Shown here piece after piece: positions 1 through 8,453 of a stretch of 27,784 nt of DNA. The position numbers and the translations under genes were made by a program. Origin of the DNA: a virus; IMG/VR virus record IMGVR_UViG_3300032236_000482, positions 1 through 27,784 of that record; one strand, written 5' to 3'. Within the stretch, counting starts at the first letter, position 1, and every line of letters begins with the position of its first letter. Below the pieces are notes generated by a model that ran no database searches, was not told where the DNA came from, and saw nothing but the letters and a program-made list of their open reading frames with translations.

Positions 1-828
1 ATTGCATCGTTTACTCCAGGTGCTGGTTATTCACTTGGTGATGTTTACGCAGAAGGATATGGTAATAGATTTACTGTAGCTTCTATTGCTCCTAGTGGAA
101 CAAGAATTACTGGCGGTATAAGACTTGGTGGAGCTTCAGCAGGACCATCTCTTTTCACACCAACAGGAACACCATCACAATATTTTGCTGGCACAGCTGA
201 TTTTGAAATGGGTGTATGGAATCCAAGTGATCCAGCTAATATTGTTGATATATCAGGAAATAATCATAGTATGGGTTTCAATGACCAAGCATACTCTGGT
301 AATGTCAATTATACTCACTTCTTAAATAACTCAGCACAAGCAAATGATTGGACATGGCCAGCTGTTCCTGGATCAGCGCTTGCTATCACAGGTTGGTTTG
401 CCTTTGCGGGTTTCAATTCGGGTTCAACGAGTATAATTACTAGAACCAATGGTGGTCCTAATGGCTGGGCATTACGAGTTGATGATGCTGGTGCAGCAAT
501 TAATTTAGTAAAATATGGATTTGATGACCAACCAATTACACTTAATACACCATTGACCACCAACACATGGCACTATATTTCTGTGGCACAGGATGGTACT
601 TCTATGGCATTTAACATTGACGGTACTTCATATTCAAGGTCTGGAAACCCAGGACCATTTAATGATGATGGTGGTTCACCAGTAAGATTACAATATGATC
701 CATATAGTAGTGGTAATCAAAATATAGAAATGTGGATGAGAGATGTTAAGATTGTCAGTTATGCGCCACTAAATGCTGCTGCTTTATTGTCTATTTGGAA
801 TGCACAGAAAGCCGATTACGGTTATTAA
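1..828 (+). CDS. LamG/concanavalin-A-like virion protein (5' end missing)
   Basis: The reading frame is open from base 1 with no stop, so this is the last 275 residues of a longer protein whose start lies outside the window. It is rich in Gly, Ser, Asn and Thr. The C-terminal ~200 residues look like a laminin-G/concanavalin-A-type jelly roll: GWFAF, IITRTNGGPNGWALRVDD, then NTWHYISVAQDGTSMAFNIDG and a closing MRDVKIVSYAPL strand, a spacing typical of carbohydrate-binding LamG modules. The position just before the terminase genes suits a tail-fibre or virion-surface adhesin. The fold is inferred by eye. The ligand and the exact structure it belongs to are unknown. Confidence 0.7.
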   Translation: MASFTPGAGYSLGDVYAEGYGNRFTVASIAPSGTRITGGIRLGGASAGPSLFTPTGTPSQYFAGTADFEMGVWNPSDPANIVDISGNNHSMGFNDQAYSGNVNYTHFLNNSAQANDWTWPAVPGSALAITGWFAFAGFNSGSTSIITRTNGGPNGWALRVDDAGAAINLVKYGFDDQPITLNTPLTTNTWHYISVAQDGTSMAFNIDGTSYSRSGNPGPFNDDGGSPVRLQYDPYSSGNQNIEMWMRDVKIVSYAPLNAAALLSIWNAQKADYGY

Positions 829-842
829 ACAACTAGAACACT

Positions 843-1256
843 ATGAATACATTTGATAAGAACATGGAAAAAATCTTTGATGTGACTCCTGTACCAGAAG
901 AAAAGAAACCTTTGGTACCAGTCACAAAAGAACCAATGGATAACGTTGATTTGAAAACAGATTTGGTAGACGCTTACGAACAATCTAAAAGTAATCTACA
1001 AGATTTAATTGACAACGGTAAAGATGCGATGGAAGAATTGCGTCAAATTGCCAGCGCAGGCCAACACCCACGTGCCTTTGAAGTTTATGCCACATTATTA
1101 AAGAATATGGTAGAAGCCAATGACCGCCTATTGAAGATGCAAAAAGAGATGCGTGATATGGATGGTAAGAAAAACAATTCTGATACCAAAATCAATAATG
1201 CTCTCTTTGTAGGTTCAACTGCCGAACTAAGTAAGTTCCTCAAAGGCAAAGAATGA
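843..1256 (+). CDS. 16: Terminase small subunit, gp16-like
   Basis: This 137-residue, highly charged, mostly helical protein sits immediately before the large terminase. Its stop overlaps the gp17 start (ATGA), which implies translational coupling. Residues 38-110 form helices (DLVDAYEQSKSNLQDLID, then HPRAFEVYATLLKNMVEANDRLLKMQ) with the coiled-coil/HTH-like look of T4-type small terminases. T4 gp16 is slightly longer (about 164 residues). The family forms a ring that recognises concatemeric DNA and stimulates the gp17 ATPase. No good Shine-Dalgarno precedes the ATG, so it may rely on readthrough from the upstream gene. Identification rests on position, size and composition. Confidence 0.8.
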   Translation: MNTFDKNMEKIFDVTPVPEEKKPLVPVTKEPMDNVDLKTDLVDAYEQSKSNLQDLIDNGKDAMEELRQIASAGQHPRAFEVYATLLKNMVEANDRLLKMQKEMRDMDGKKNNSDTKINNALFVGSTAELSKFLKGKE

Positions 1257-2944
1257 ATAATGATTTAAAATTTGGTGAAGCATACCGTGACAATCCTTTA
1301 CTTAAAAAGGCAGGTGTCACAGTAGAATACACACAAGAACAGGTTGATGAATATATCAAATGTTCAAAAGATCCAGTTTACTTTTCAAAGAACTATGTGA
1401 AGATTGTGAACGTGGATGAAGGTCTGATTAACTTCAAGATGTGGAAGTTTCAGGAAGAAATGCTTCGTTTGTTTGCCAAAGACCGTTTTGTTATTACTAA
1501 ATGTCCTCGTCAGGTCGGTAAAACAACCACAACAGTTGCCTATATGTTATGGGCAACTATCTTTACTGAAACTCAAAACTGTGCTGTATTGGCCAACAAA
1601 GGTTCATTAGCCAGAGATATTTTGGCCAAGTATCAACTTGCATATGAAAACTTACCTATCTGGTTACAACAAGGTGTTGTTACATGGAACAAAGGTAACG
1701 TAGAACTTGAAAATGGTTCTAAGATTATTGCTGCATCTACATCATCATCTGCCATTCGAGGTGGTTCATTTAACATTGTATTCTTGGATGAGTTTGCTTT
1801 CGTACCAAACAATATTGCTGAAGAATTTTTTAACTCTGTTTATCCTGTAATTTCATCAGGTAAAAAAACAAAGATTATTATTGTGTCTACACCGAACGGT
1901 ATGAATCTGTTCTATAAGTTGTGGATGGATTCTTTAAACAAGAAGAACAACTATACCAACTTTGAGATTCACTGGTCTATGGTACCAGGTCGTGATGAAA
2001 AGTGGAAAGAAGAAACAATTCGTAACACCTCAGAACGGCAATTCAAGCAAGAGTTTGAAACCGAATTCTTGGGTTCAACCAATACTTTGATTTCTGGTTA
2101 CAAACTACAACAGTTGGTATACAGAGACCCTATTGCTAACCATGACTTGTTGAAAATCTATGAACATCCAGTCAAAGAAGGTGTTGATGAAGCCAAGTCA
2201 GACCACCTGTATTGTATCTGTGTAGACGTATCAGAAGGTAAGAACTTAGATAGTTCGGCATTCTCGGTAATTGATATATCTCAGACACCATACAAACAAG
2301 TCGCTGCATATAAGAGTTCGTCAATCACACCTATATTGTTTCCAACAGTCATCTATAATACAGCCAGATATTATAATGATGCCTATGTTCTGGTAGAGAT
2401 TAACAATAATCCACAGGTGGCAGACTCATTACACCAAGATTTTGAATATGAGAACTTGTGGAAGATATTTACAGGCAACAAGAAGCCACAACAACTGTCT
2501 GCTGGTTTCGCCCGTGGTATTCAAATGGGTCTGAAAATGTCAGTTCAAGTCAAGGCAATTGGTTGTTCTAACCTCAAAACTTTGATTGAAGGTGACAAGT
2601 TATTGATTAATGACTTTGATACTTACTCGGAGTTGACCACTTTTGTTCAACAAAAGAATACATTTAAGGCTGAAGAAGGTGCCAATGATGACACCGTGAT
2701 GCCTTTAGTAATGTTCTCATGGTTAACAACTCAACAGTATTTCAAAGAGATTGTCAACCACGACATTCGTAAACAGATTCAGTTAGAAAATATGAATCAA
2801 GTTGATGATGATGTTTTGCCAGCACCTATTATTGAAGATGGATTAGAACATGATTTTGAAGTTTGGGGTGGTGACTTATGGGAAAGACCAGAAGGTGGAG
2901 ACACTTATGCAAACTTCACAAGAAAGATGATTGAACGGATGTAA
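1253..2944 (+). CDS. 17: Terminase large subunit gp17 (packaging ATPase/nuclease)
   Basis: This 563-residue packaging motor has both expected domains. In the ATPase, Walker A is CPRQVGKTT (about 84-92), Walker B IVFLDE (175-180) and the coupling motif STPNG (212-216). The RNase-H-fold nuclease has its first acidic residue in VDVSEGK (D325), a second in VLVEINN (about E382) and a third in the ANDDTVM segment (about 477-483), matching the three-acid layout of T4 gp17. It cuts concatemers and pumps DNA through the portal. The start overlaps the end of gp16 by four bases. It ends 69 bases before the sheath gene, where a late box begins the next transcript. T4 gp17 is about 610 residues, so this is a slightly short but complete copy. 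Confidence 0.97.
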   Translation: MNNDLKFGEAYRDNPLLKKAGVTVEYTQEQVDEYIKCSKDPVYFSKNYVKIVNVDEGLINFKMWKFQEEMLRLFAKDRFVITKCPRQVGKTTTTVAYMLWATIFTETQNCAVLANKGSLARDILAKYQLAYENLPIWLQQGVVTWNKGNVELENGSKIIAASTSSSAIRGGSFNIVFLDEFAFVPNNIAEEFFNSVYPVISSGKKTKIIIVSTPNGMNLFYKLWMDSLNKKNNYTNFEIHWSMVPGRDEKWKEETIRNTSERQFKQEFETEFLGSTNTLISGYKLQQLVYRDPIANHDLLKIYEHPVKEGVDEAKSDHLYCICVDVSEGKNLDSSAFSVIDISQTPYKQVAAYKSSSITPILFPTVIYNTARYYNDAYVLVEINNNPQVADSLHQDFEYENLWKIFTGNKKPQQLSAGFARGIQMGLKMSVQVKAIGCSNLKTLIEGDKLLINDFDTYSELTTFVQQKNTFKAEEGANDDTVMPLVMFSWLTTQQYFKEIVNHDIRKQIQLENMNQVDDDVLPAPIIEDGLEHDFEVWGGDLWERPEGGDTYANFTRKMIERM

Positions 2945-2955
2945 ATCCAGCGATT

Positions 2956-2963
2956 CATAAATA
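2956..2963 (+). promoter_or_regulatory. Late promoter box before tail sheath gene
   Basis: CATAAATA differs from the T4 late consensus TATAAATA only in the first base. It lies 50 bases upstream of the gp18 ATG in the only intergenic gap between gp17 and gp18. T4-type late boxes are read by the gp55 sigma factor encoded at 14304. Confidence 0.7.
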
Positions 2964-3013
2964 ACTAATATGGTATAACTGCCAAATAAACATAATAATT
3001 CAAGGAGAATAAA

Positions 3014-4705
3014 ATGGCATTTCAAATCTCTCCAGGTGTAAATGTATCTGAAGTAGACTTAACGACAGTCGTTCCTTCAGTACTGACAACTGCTGGTGCA
3101 TTTGTTGGAACCTTCAATTGGGGTCCAGCAAACAAAATTAAATTAATCGATAGTGAAATCAACTTAGTAAAAACATTCGGAAAACCAACTTCTAACTCAG
3201 CTATATCTTTCTTTACTGCTGCCAATTTTTTGGCATATGGTAACAATTTAAGTGTTGTCCGTGCAGTTGGCAGTACATCTAAAAATGCTACTTCTAGTAC
3301 AACAATTTTGGTAAAAAATGAAGATGATTTTCAACAAACTAAATTAAACCAAAACAACAGTAATACATATGGTCCTTTTATCGCACGTTATGCTGGTGAA
3401 TTAGGCAACGCAATTGATGTTGAAGTTTGTGCAAACACAGCTTTATTCTCAAGTTGGACCACATACAAAGGTTATTTCACATCAGCACCAGGAACATCCG
3501 ATTATGCTAACGCAGCAGGTAGTTCTAATGACGAAATGCACATTGTGGTTATTGACCGTACAGGCGCTATTACTGGTTCTGCTAATACTGTTTTAGAAAC
3601 ATACGGATTCGTTTCTGCTGCTTCTGATGCAACAATTAACGGTCAAAGTAATTACTACAAACAAGTTATTTTTAATAATTCAAAATATATCTACGCTGTT
3701 GACCCAGTTCAATATGCCGATACATTTGATGTTTGGGGAATGGCAGCTGCTCCACAATTAGATTTTGGTGTTGTAACATCAAACAAAAAAATATCTTTAT
3801 CAGGCGGACACAACATTGATCCTGCTACCGGTGATATCGAAACTGGTTATGATTTATTTGCTAACAAAGACACAACAGATATTGCTTTGGTAATAACTGG
3901 TGATGCTAGTACAGCAATTCAAAATTATGTAATCAGTAACATTGTTAATGTAAGAAAAGATGCTGTGGCATTCATTTCACCAAGACTAACTGATGTACAA
4001 AATAATGTTGGTGGTGAAACCGATGATATTGCAACATGGATATCAGCAGTGAACATCACTTCTTCTTACGCAGTGGCAGATTCTGGTTGGAAATATCAAT
4101 TTGACAAATACAACAATGTGTATCGTTGGATTCCATTGAACGGTGATGTTGCCGGTCTATGTGTATTTACAGATACAATCAAAGACCCATGGTTCTCACC
4201 AGCAGGTTTCAATCGTGGTCAAATTAAGAACTGTATCAAGTTGGCATGGAATCCAACTAAACTAGAACGTGATGTGTTGTATTCAGCTGGTGTTAATCCA
4301 GTCGTAACATTCCCTGGTCAAGGTACCGTGTTGTATGGTGACAAGACTTTACAATCACGTCCATCAGCATTTGACCGTATCAACGTTCGCCGTTTGTTTA
4401 TTGTGTTAGAGAAAGCAATTGCAAGCGCAGCTAAGTATTCATTGTTTGAATTGAACGATGAATTCACACGTGCTCAGTTTATTAATTTAGTAACTCCATT
4501 CTTACGTGATGTACAAGGTCGCCGTGGTATTACAGACTTTAAAGTGGTATGTGATTCAACCAATAACACTCAACAAGTTATTGATTCGAACCAATTTGTT
4601 GGTGATATCTATATTAAACCTGCTCGTTCTGTCAACTTCATCCAGTTGAACTTTGTGGCCGTTGGAACTGGTGTTGACTTCAACACTATCGTTGGTGTGG
4701 CTTAA
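3014..4705 (+). CDS. 18: Contractile tail sheath protein gp18
   Basis: This 563-residue protein opens with the typical sheath start (MAFQISPGVNVSEVDLTTVV, then a GPANK segment). The C-terminal half has the conserved sheath core around residues 400-470 (NQ/IKNCIKLAWNPTKLERDVLY, then a segment with RPSAFDRINVRRLF) and ends with a region on initiation and polymerisation contacts (KPARSVNFIQLNFVAVGTG). Sheath subunits stack around the tube and contract during infection. T4 gp18 is 659 residues, and the shorter length fits aquatic T4-likes that lack part of the protruding domains. A strong ribosome site (AAGGAG, 3002-3007) precedes the ATG, and the tube gene follows directly. Confidence 0.95.
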   Translation: MAFQISPGVNVSEVDLTTVVPSVLTTAGAFVGTFNWGPANKIKLIDSEINLVKTFGKPTSNSAISFFTAANFLAYGNNLSVVRAVGSTSKNATSSTTILVKNEDDFQQTKLNQNNSNTYGPFIARYAGELGNAIDVEVCANTALFSSWTTYKGYFTSAPGTSDYANAAGSSNDEMHIVVIDRTGAITGSANTVLETYGFVSAASDATINGQSNYYKQVIFNNSKYIYAVDPVQYADTFDVWGMAAAPQLDFGVVTSNKKISLSGGHNIDPATGDIETGYDLFANKDTTDIALVITGDASTAIQNYVISNIVNVRKDAVAFISPRLTDVQNNVGGETDDIATWISAVNITSSYAVADSGWKYQFDKYNNVYRWIPLNGDVAGLCVFTDTIKDPWFSPAGFNRGQIKNCIKLAWNPTKLERDVLYSAGVNPVVTFPGQGTVLYGDKTLQSRPSAFDRINVRRLFIVLEKAIASAAKYSLFELNDEFTRAQFINLVTPFLRDVQGRRGITDFKVVCDSTNNTQQVIDSNQFVGDIYIKPARSVNFIQLNFVAVGTGVDFNTIVGVA

Positions 4706-4711
4706 TAAATA
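4704..4711 (+). promoter_or_regulatory. Late promoter box before tail tube gene
   Basis: AATAAATA, one mismatch from TATAAATA, overlaps the gp18 stop codon and is followed by AGGAG and the gp19 ATG at 4732. It would let the tube be made independently of the sheath transcript. Confidence 0.6.
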
Positions 4712-4731
4712 AAACATAACAGGAGAAAAGA

Positions 4732-5277
4732 ATGGCATTCAATGTAGCAGAATTTAGAGCGAATATGATTGGGGACGGTGCCCGTCCTAATCTGTTTTCG
4801 GTCACTTTAACTTTTCCAACAATTGCTTCTAACAGTACTGTCTCTGGTCAAAAATTAACTTTTATGGCCAAGACAGCACAATTACCAGGTTCTACCATAG
4901 GTACTGTACCAGTCTATTATTTTGGTCGTGAGATTAAATTTGCTGGTAACCGAACATTCGCCGACTGGACATTAACAATCATCAACGATGAAGATTTCAC
5001 AATTAGAAATTCTATCGAATCATGGATGAATGCTATCAACAGTCATTATGGTAATGTTCGTAGTACTGCTGCCAAAAACGTAAACAACTATACAGTTGAT
5101 GCGATTGTAACACAGTATGGCAAAACAGGTAATGAACTGAAGAAGTATAAATTTGTTGGATTATTTCCAGTAGATTTGGCACCAATTGATTTAGATTGGG
5201 GTTCAAATGATACCATTGAAGAATATGCAACAACATTTGCATATCAATGGTGGGAATCAGAGAACACAACTTCTTGA
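4732..5277 (+). CDS. 19: Tail tube protein gp19
   Basis: This 181-residue protein directly follows the sheath gene, as in T4 (gp19, 163 residues). The sequence has the beta-sandwich pattern of myovirus tube proteins: LFSVTLTFPTI near residue 20, FMAKTAQLPGSTIGTVPVYY (about 44-63) and FADWTLTIINDEDFTIRNSIESW (about 76-98). Tube subunits form hexameric rings stacked on the baseplate, giving the channel for DNA. A good ribosome site (AGGAG, 4721-4725) precedes the ATG. A terminator-like hairpin follows the stop codon. The protein at 11229 appears to be a diverged paralogue. Confidence 0.92.
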   Translation: MAFNVAEFRANMIGDGARPNLFSVTLTFPTIASNSTVSGQKLTFMAKTAQLPGSTIGTVPVYYFGREIKFAGNRTFADWTLTIINDEDFTIRNSIESWMNAINSHYGNVRSTAAKNVNNYTVDAIVTQYGKTGNELKKYKFVGLFPVDLAPIDLDWGSNDTIEEYATTFAYQWWESENTTS

Positions 5278-5283
5278 TTTTAC

Positions 5284-5305
5284 GGAGGGTTAACCACCCT
5301 CCTTT
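5284..5305 (+). terminator. Hairpin terminator after gp19
   Basis: GGAGGGT (5284-5290) pairs with ACCCTCC (5296-5302) around a 5-base loop and is followed by TTT and then mixed T-rich sequence. The U-run is short, so termination is probably partial, leaving some readthrough into the portal gene. Confidence 0.65.
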
Positions 5306-5338
5306 ATGTTTCCTTGACTTTATAATTAACTTAAAAAT

Positions 5339-7012
5339 ATGGCTAATACAAATAAATTTTCACTTTTCGGTTTTACGATATCCCGTGAAAAGGACGAGCT
5401 TGAAAAATCAGCTCAGCAGTCGTTTACGCCTCCAACTACAGATGACGGCGCATTAACTATTACATCTGCCGCTTACTACGGTACTTACGTTGACCTTGAC
5501 GGTACGGCCAAAAATGAGGTAGAACTCATCTCTCGTTACCGTGAAATGGCAATGCAACCAGAAATTGAGTCTGCGATAGATGACATAATTAATGAAGCCA
5601 TCGTACAAGATGATGATGGTACAATTACAAATATTGTTTTAGATAATCTGAAACAATCAGAGAAGATTAAAAAGGCAATCAAGGATGAGTTTCAAACCAT
5701 CTTACGTTTGTTTAACTACCAAAACATGGCACAAGATATCTTCCGTAGATATTACATTGATGGTAGAATGTTTTATCATGTGATTATTGATAGAAATAAT
5801 CCAACAGAAGGTATCAAAGAGTTAAGATATATTGATCCACGTAAACTTCGTAAGGTACGTGAGATTAAGAAACAGAAAGACGAAAGAACCGGTGCAGATG
5901 TTATGCAAACGGTTAATGAATATTACATTTACAACGATAAAGTTGTGGCTGGTTCATCATCCAATTATGGTCCAGTTGGTATTCGTATTACGACAGACTC
6001 AATCGTTTCGGTTGTCTCTGGTCTAATGGATTCACGTAGAGCAGTCGTTCTGAGTTATCTACATAAAGCTATCAAACCTCTCAATCAACTTCGGATGATT
6101 GAAGATGCAACGGTGATTTACCGAATTTCGAGAGCTCCAGAACGCCGCATCTTTTATATTGACGTAGGCAATCTACCGAAATTAAAAGCGGAACAGTATC
6201 TCCGTGATATCATGGTCAAGTACAAGAACAAGTTGGTATATGATGCCAATACAGGTGAGGTACGTGATGACCGTAAATTTATGTCTATGATGGAAGACTT
6301 TTGGTTACCACGCCGTGAAGGTGGTAAAGGTACAGAAATCACTACATTGCCAGGTGGCCAAAACCTTGGTGAGTTAGAAGATGTTAAGTACTTCCAAAAG
6401 AAATTGTATGGTGCATTGTCTGTACCAATCTCCAGATTAGAACCAAATCAAGGTTTCTCATTAGGCCGTACCTCTGAGATTACCCGTGATGAATTAAAGT
6501 TTTCTAAATTTGTTGACCGTTTACGTAACAAGTTTACAGAAGTGTTTGACCAAGCACTAAGAATACAATGTGTTCTCAAAGGTATCTGTACCGCTGACGA
6601 ATGGGATTTGTTTAAAGAACACATCTATTACGACTTCATTAAAGACAATAACTTTGCTGAACTCAAAGAAGCAGAGTTAATGAATCAACGATTGAGTTTA
6701 TTAGGTGCTGTTGACCCATATACTGGTCGTTACTTCTCACAAGCATGGATTCAACGTAATGTTCTCCGTTTGACAGATGATGAAATTGAAGAAATGCAAA
6801 AAGAAATCGATGCGGAGAAAGAAGAAGGTTTAGGTTTACCAGTTGGTGTTATGAATGACGTAGCACAACAACAAATGATGAGTAATGTACCAGCACAACA
6901 AACTCATCCAGAAGATTTGAAGGCACAAGCTGAAATGCAAGCACAAGCACAAAAACAGCAGGCCAAAAAAGAAGAAGTGAATACTTTCACAAAACTGAAA
7001 CGTATATTATAA
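5339..7012 (+). CDS. 20: Portal vertex protein gp20
   Basis: This 557-residue protein matches T4-type portals (T4 gp20, 524 residues). Supporting segments are the ISRYREMAMQPEIESAIDDIINEAI helix region (about 64-88), IFRRYYIDGRMFYHVIIDRNNP (about 135-156), YIDPRKLRKVREI, and the crown/clip region with FWLPRREGGKGTEITTLPGGQNLGELEDV and PISRLEPNQGFSLGR. The portal is the dodecameric packaging channel at one capsid vertex and the docking point for gp17. The C-terminus is Gln/Ala-rich. There is no clear Shine-Dalgarno, and no full late box or sigma70 promoter in the 61-base gap after the gp19 terminator, so how it is expressed is unclear. The ATG at 5339 gives the expected N-terminus. Confidence 0.96.
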   Translation: MANTNKFSLFGFTISREKDELEKSAQQSFTPPTTDDGALTITSAAYYGTYVDLDGTAKNEVELISRYREMAMQPEIESAIDDIINEAIVQDDDGTITNIVLDNLKQSEKIKKAIKDEFQTILRLFNYQNMAQDIFRRYYIDGRMFYHVIIDRNNPTEGIKELRYIDPRKLRKVREIKKQKDERTGADVMQTVNEYYIYNDKVVAGSSSNYGPVGIRITTDSIVSVVSGLMDSRRAVVLSYLHKAIKPLNQLRMIEDATVIYRISRAPERRIFYIDVGNLPKLKAEQYLRDIMVKYKNKLVYDANTGEVRDDRKFMSMMEDFWLPRREGGKGTEITTLPGGQNLGELEDVKYFQKKLYGALSVPISRLEPNQGFSLGRTSEITRDELKFSKFVDRLRNKFTEVFDQALRIQCVLKGICTADEWDLFKEHIYYDFIKDNNFAELKEAELMNQRLSLLGAVDPYTGRYFSQAWIQRNVLRLTDDEIEEMQKEIDAEKEEGLGLPVGVMNDVAQQQMMSNVPAQQTHPEDLKAQAEMQAQAQKQQAKKEEVNTFTKLKRIL

Positions 7013-7015
7013 ATA
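7008..7015 (+). promoter_or_regulatory. Late promoter box before gp67-like gene
   Basis: A perfect TATAAATA overlaps the gp20 stop codon. GGGAG and the next ATG (7035) follow within 20 bases. It probably drives the prohead genes at 7035-8417. Confidence 0.8.
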
Positions 7016-7034
7016 GTTTAATTGGGAGAATAAT

Positions 7035-7220
7035 ATGTCAGAACAAACAAGAGCAATTGTAGATTATGCAGAAGATGGTAACGCAGCAGAAATGCGTAAT
7101 GCCTTGTACTCTGCCATTCAGGATAAAGTTATGGCTCATATCGAGAACCATAAAGAACAATTAGCAAAAAATCTTTTTAATCAGCCACAAGGTGCTGAAG
7201 TAGAAGATACTGCAGTTTAA
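7035..7220 (+). CDS. 67: Small prohead core protein, gp67-like
   Basis: This 61-residue charged helical protein lies between portal and protease, where T4 has gene 67 (80 residues). The core AEMRNALYSAIQDKVMAHIENHKEQLAKNLF (about residues 19-49) resembles the short gp67-type core proteins annotated in aquatic T4-likes. In T4, gp67 is part of the internal scaffold and is digested by gp21 during maturation. A late box and a good ribosome site (GGGAG, 7025-7029) precede it. The call depends on gene order and the helical, Glu/Ala-rich composition. Confidence 0.65.
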   Translation: MSEQTRAIVDYAEDGNAAEMRNALYSAIQDKVMAHIENHKEQLAKNLFNQPQGAEVEDTAV

Positions 7221-7231
7221 TAGGAAACAAA

Positions 7232-7759
7232 ATGGCAAATTCATATACAACGCAGATTCTTAAAGACACCACAGAACATGTTGTTATTAAGTTAACAGGT
7301 AAATTTGATGGTACTGGCCAAGAAAATAACCACACACGTATCGTGGCAAACAGTTTATATGGAGCAATTGCAACAAATGGTTATTTGGTTGCAAACAACC
7401 AAGGCGGTGCAGCAAATACAACATTAAATTACTATGGTTTAAATCTACATCGTTTATGGTATGACTGTGGTTGTACAGGTGACGTAGAGTTATATTGGCA
7501 CGCTGATACACCAGTACCATTGATGTATTTGAATGGTAACGGTGAGTATGATGGCGCTGGTAATTGGGTTACTATTCCAAATAATGCTAAAGGCACTTCA
7601 GGTTGTTTAGGTGATATTCTTGTTACTACAAGAGGAATGGTTGCAAATGATTCTTATACAATCGTTGCAGAATTCCGTAAAGAAAATGAATACTATCAGC
7701 GTGGTCAATTCAACGAACCAGCAGCATTCAACTACCCACCATATGGTGTAAGACCATAA
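7232..7759 (+). CDS. Unrecognised virion-type protein between gp67 and gp21
   Basis: This 175-residue protein cannot be assigned with confidence. It is beta-rich with many Gly, Asn and aromatic residues. It has a WYDCGCTGDVELYWH segment (about 76-90), which could be a metal or disulfide site, and a GYVxR-like Pro-rich tail (NYPPYGVRP). Nothing suggests an enzyme. It replaces T4 gene 68, but its composition resembles a capsid or decoration protein rather than a scaffold. It starts 11 bases after the gp67-like gene with an AGGA ribosome site, so it should be co-transcribed with the prohead genes and is likely a structural component. Confidence 0.75.
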   Translation: MANSYTTQILKDTTEHVVIKLTGKFDGTGQENNHTRIVANSLYGAIATNGYLVANNQGGAANTTLNYYGLNLHRLWYDCGCTGDVELYWHADTPVPLMYLNGNGEYDGAGNWVTIPNNAKGTSGCLGDILVTTRGMVANDSYTIVAEFRKENEYYQRGQFNEPAAFNYPPYGVRP

Positions 7760-7772
7760 TAGAAAGTCTATA

Positions 7773-8417
7773 ATGAAACTCATTAAAGAAATTACCGAAT
7801 CGGTAAACTACTTAGTAGAAGAAAAAGACGGCAAAAAGACCCTCTATATTGAAGGTCCTTTTCTAGTTGCCGAAGCGGTTAACAAAAACAAACGCATGTA
7901 CAAAGAAGAAACCATGCGTAATGAAGTTAATCGTTATACAGAAGAATACATTAATAAACATCGTGCCTTTGGTGAACTGGGACATCCAGACACCCCATCT
8001 ATCAATCTTGACCGTGTGTCTCACTTAATTGTGGGTCTGCGTCAAGAAGGAACTGCTTGGATAGGCAAAGCTAAAATCCTTGAAACCCCTATGGGTAACA
8101 TTGCAAGAAGCCTTATTGAAGGTGGTGCACAATTAGGTGTATCGTCTAGAGGTATGGGTTCTCTGAAAATGGAAAACGGTATTAACGTTGTTCAAGGTGA
8201 TTTTTGTCTAGCCACAGCGGCAGATATAGTAGCAGACCCTTCTGCGCCTGGTGCTTTTGTACAAGGTATAATGGAAGGTAAAGAGTGGATGATGGTAAAC
8301 GGAATGTGGACTGAAGTTCAATTGGCAGAAGCAAAGCAAGAAATTCGTAAAGCTTCTCGTAAAGAAATCGAACAAGTCAGTCTTAAAATATTCGAAAATT
8401 TCATCAAAAAACTTTAA
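7773..8417 (+). CDS. 21: Prohead core maturation protease gp21
   Basis: This 214-residue protein matches T4 gp21 (212 residues). Landmarks are the N-terminal IEGPFLVAEAVNKNKRMYKEE (about 26-46), GELGHPDTPSINLDRVSHLI (about 67-86, with the candidate catalytic His71), and GAQLGVSSRGMGSL (about 118-131, with the candidate nucleophile in SSR). It is a serine protease of the fold shared with HK97 and herpesvirus assemblin. It sits in the scaffold, cleaves gp22 and other core proteins, trims gp23 after L/I-x-E, and then self-destructs. The ribosome site is poor (GAAAG), which may keep dosage low compared with the scaffold and capsid genes. Confidence 0.93.
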   Translation: MKLIKEITESVNYLVEEKDGKKTLYIEGPFLVAEAVNKNKRMYKEETMRNEVNRYTEEYINKHRAFGELGHPDTPSINLDRVSHLIVGLRQEGTAWIGKAKILETPMGNIARSLIEGGAQLGVSSRGMGSLKMENGINVVQGDFCLATAADIVADPSAPGAFVQGIMEGKEWMMVNGMWTEVQLAEAKQEIRKASRKEIEQVSLKIFENFIKKL

Positions 8418-8418
8418 T

Positions 8419-8426
8419 TATAAATA
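8419..8426 (+). promoter_or_regulatory. Late promoter box before scaffold gene
   Basis: A perfect TATAAATA lies directly after the gp21 stop and 27 bases before the gp22 ATG, with AAGGAG in between (8439-8444). Confidence 0.8.
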
Positions 8427-8453
8427 TCCATAATATACAAGGAGATTCTCAAA

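Noticed and set aside
5321-5326. TATAAT before the portal gene
   Set aside because: The TTGACT nearby is only one base away and no other -35 sequence lies at the correct distance.
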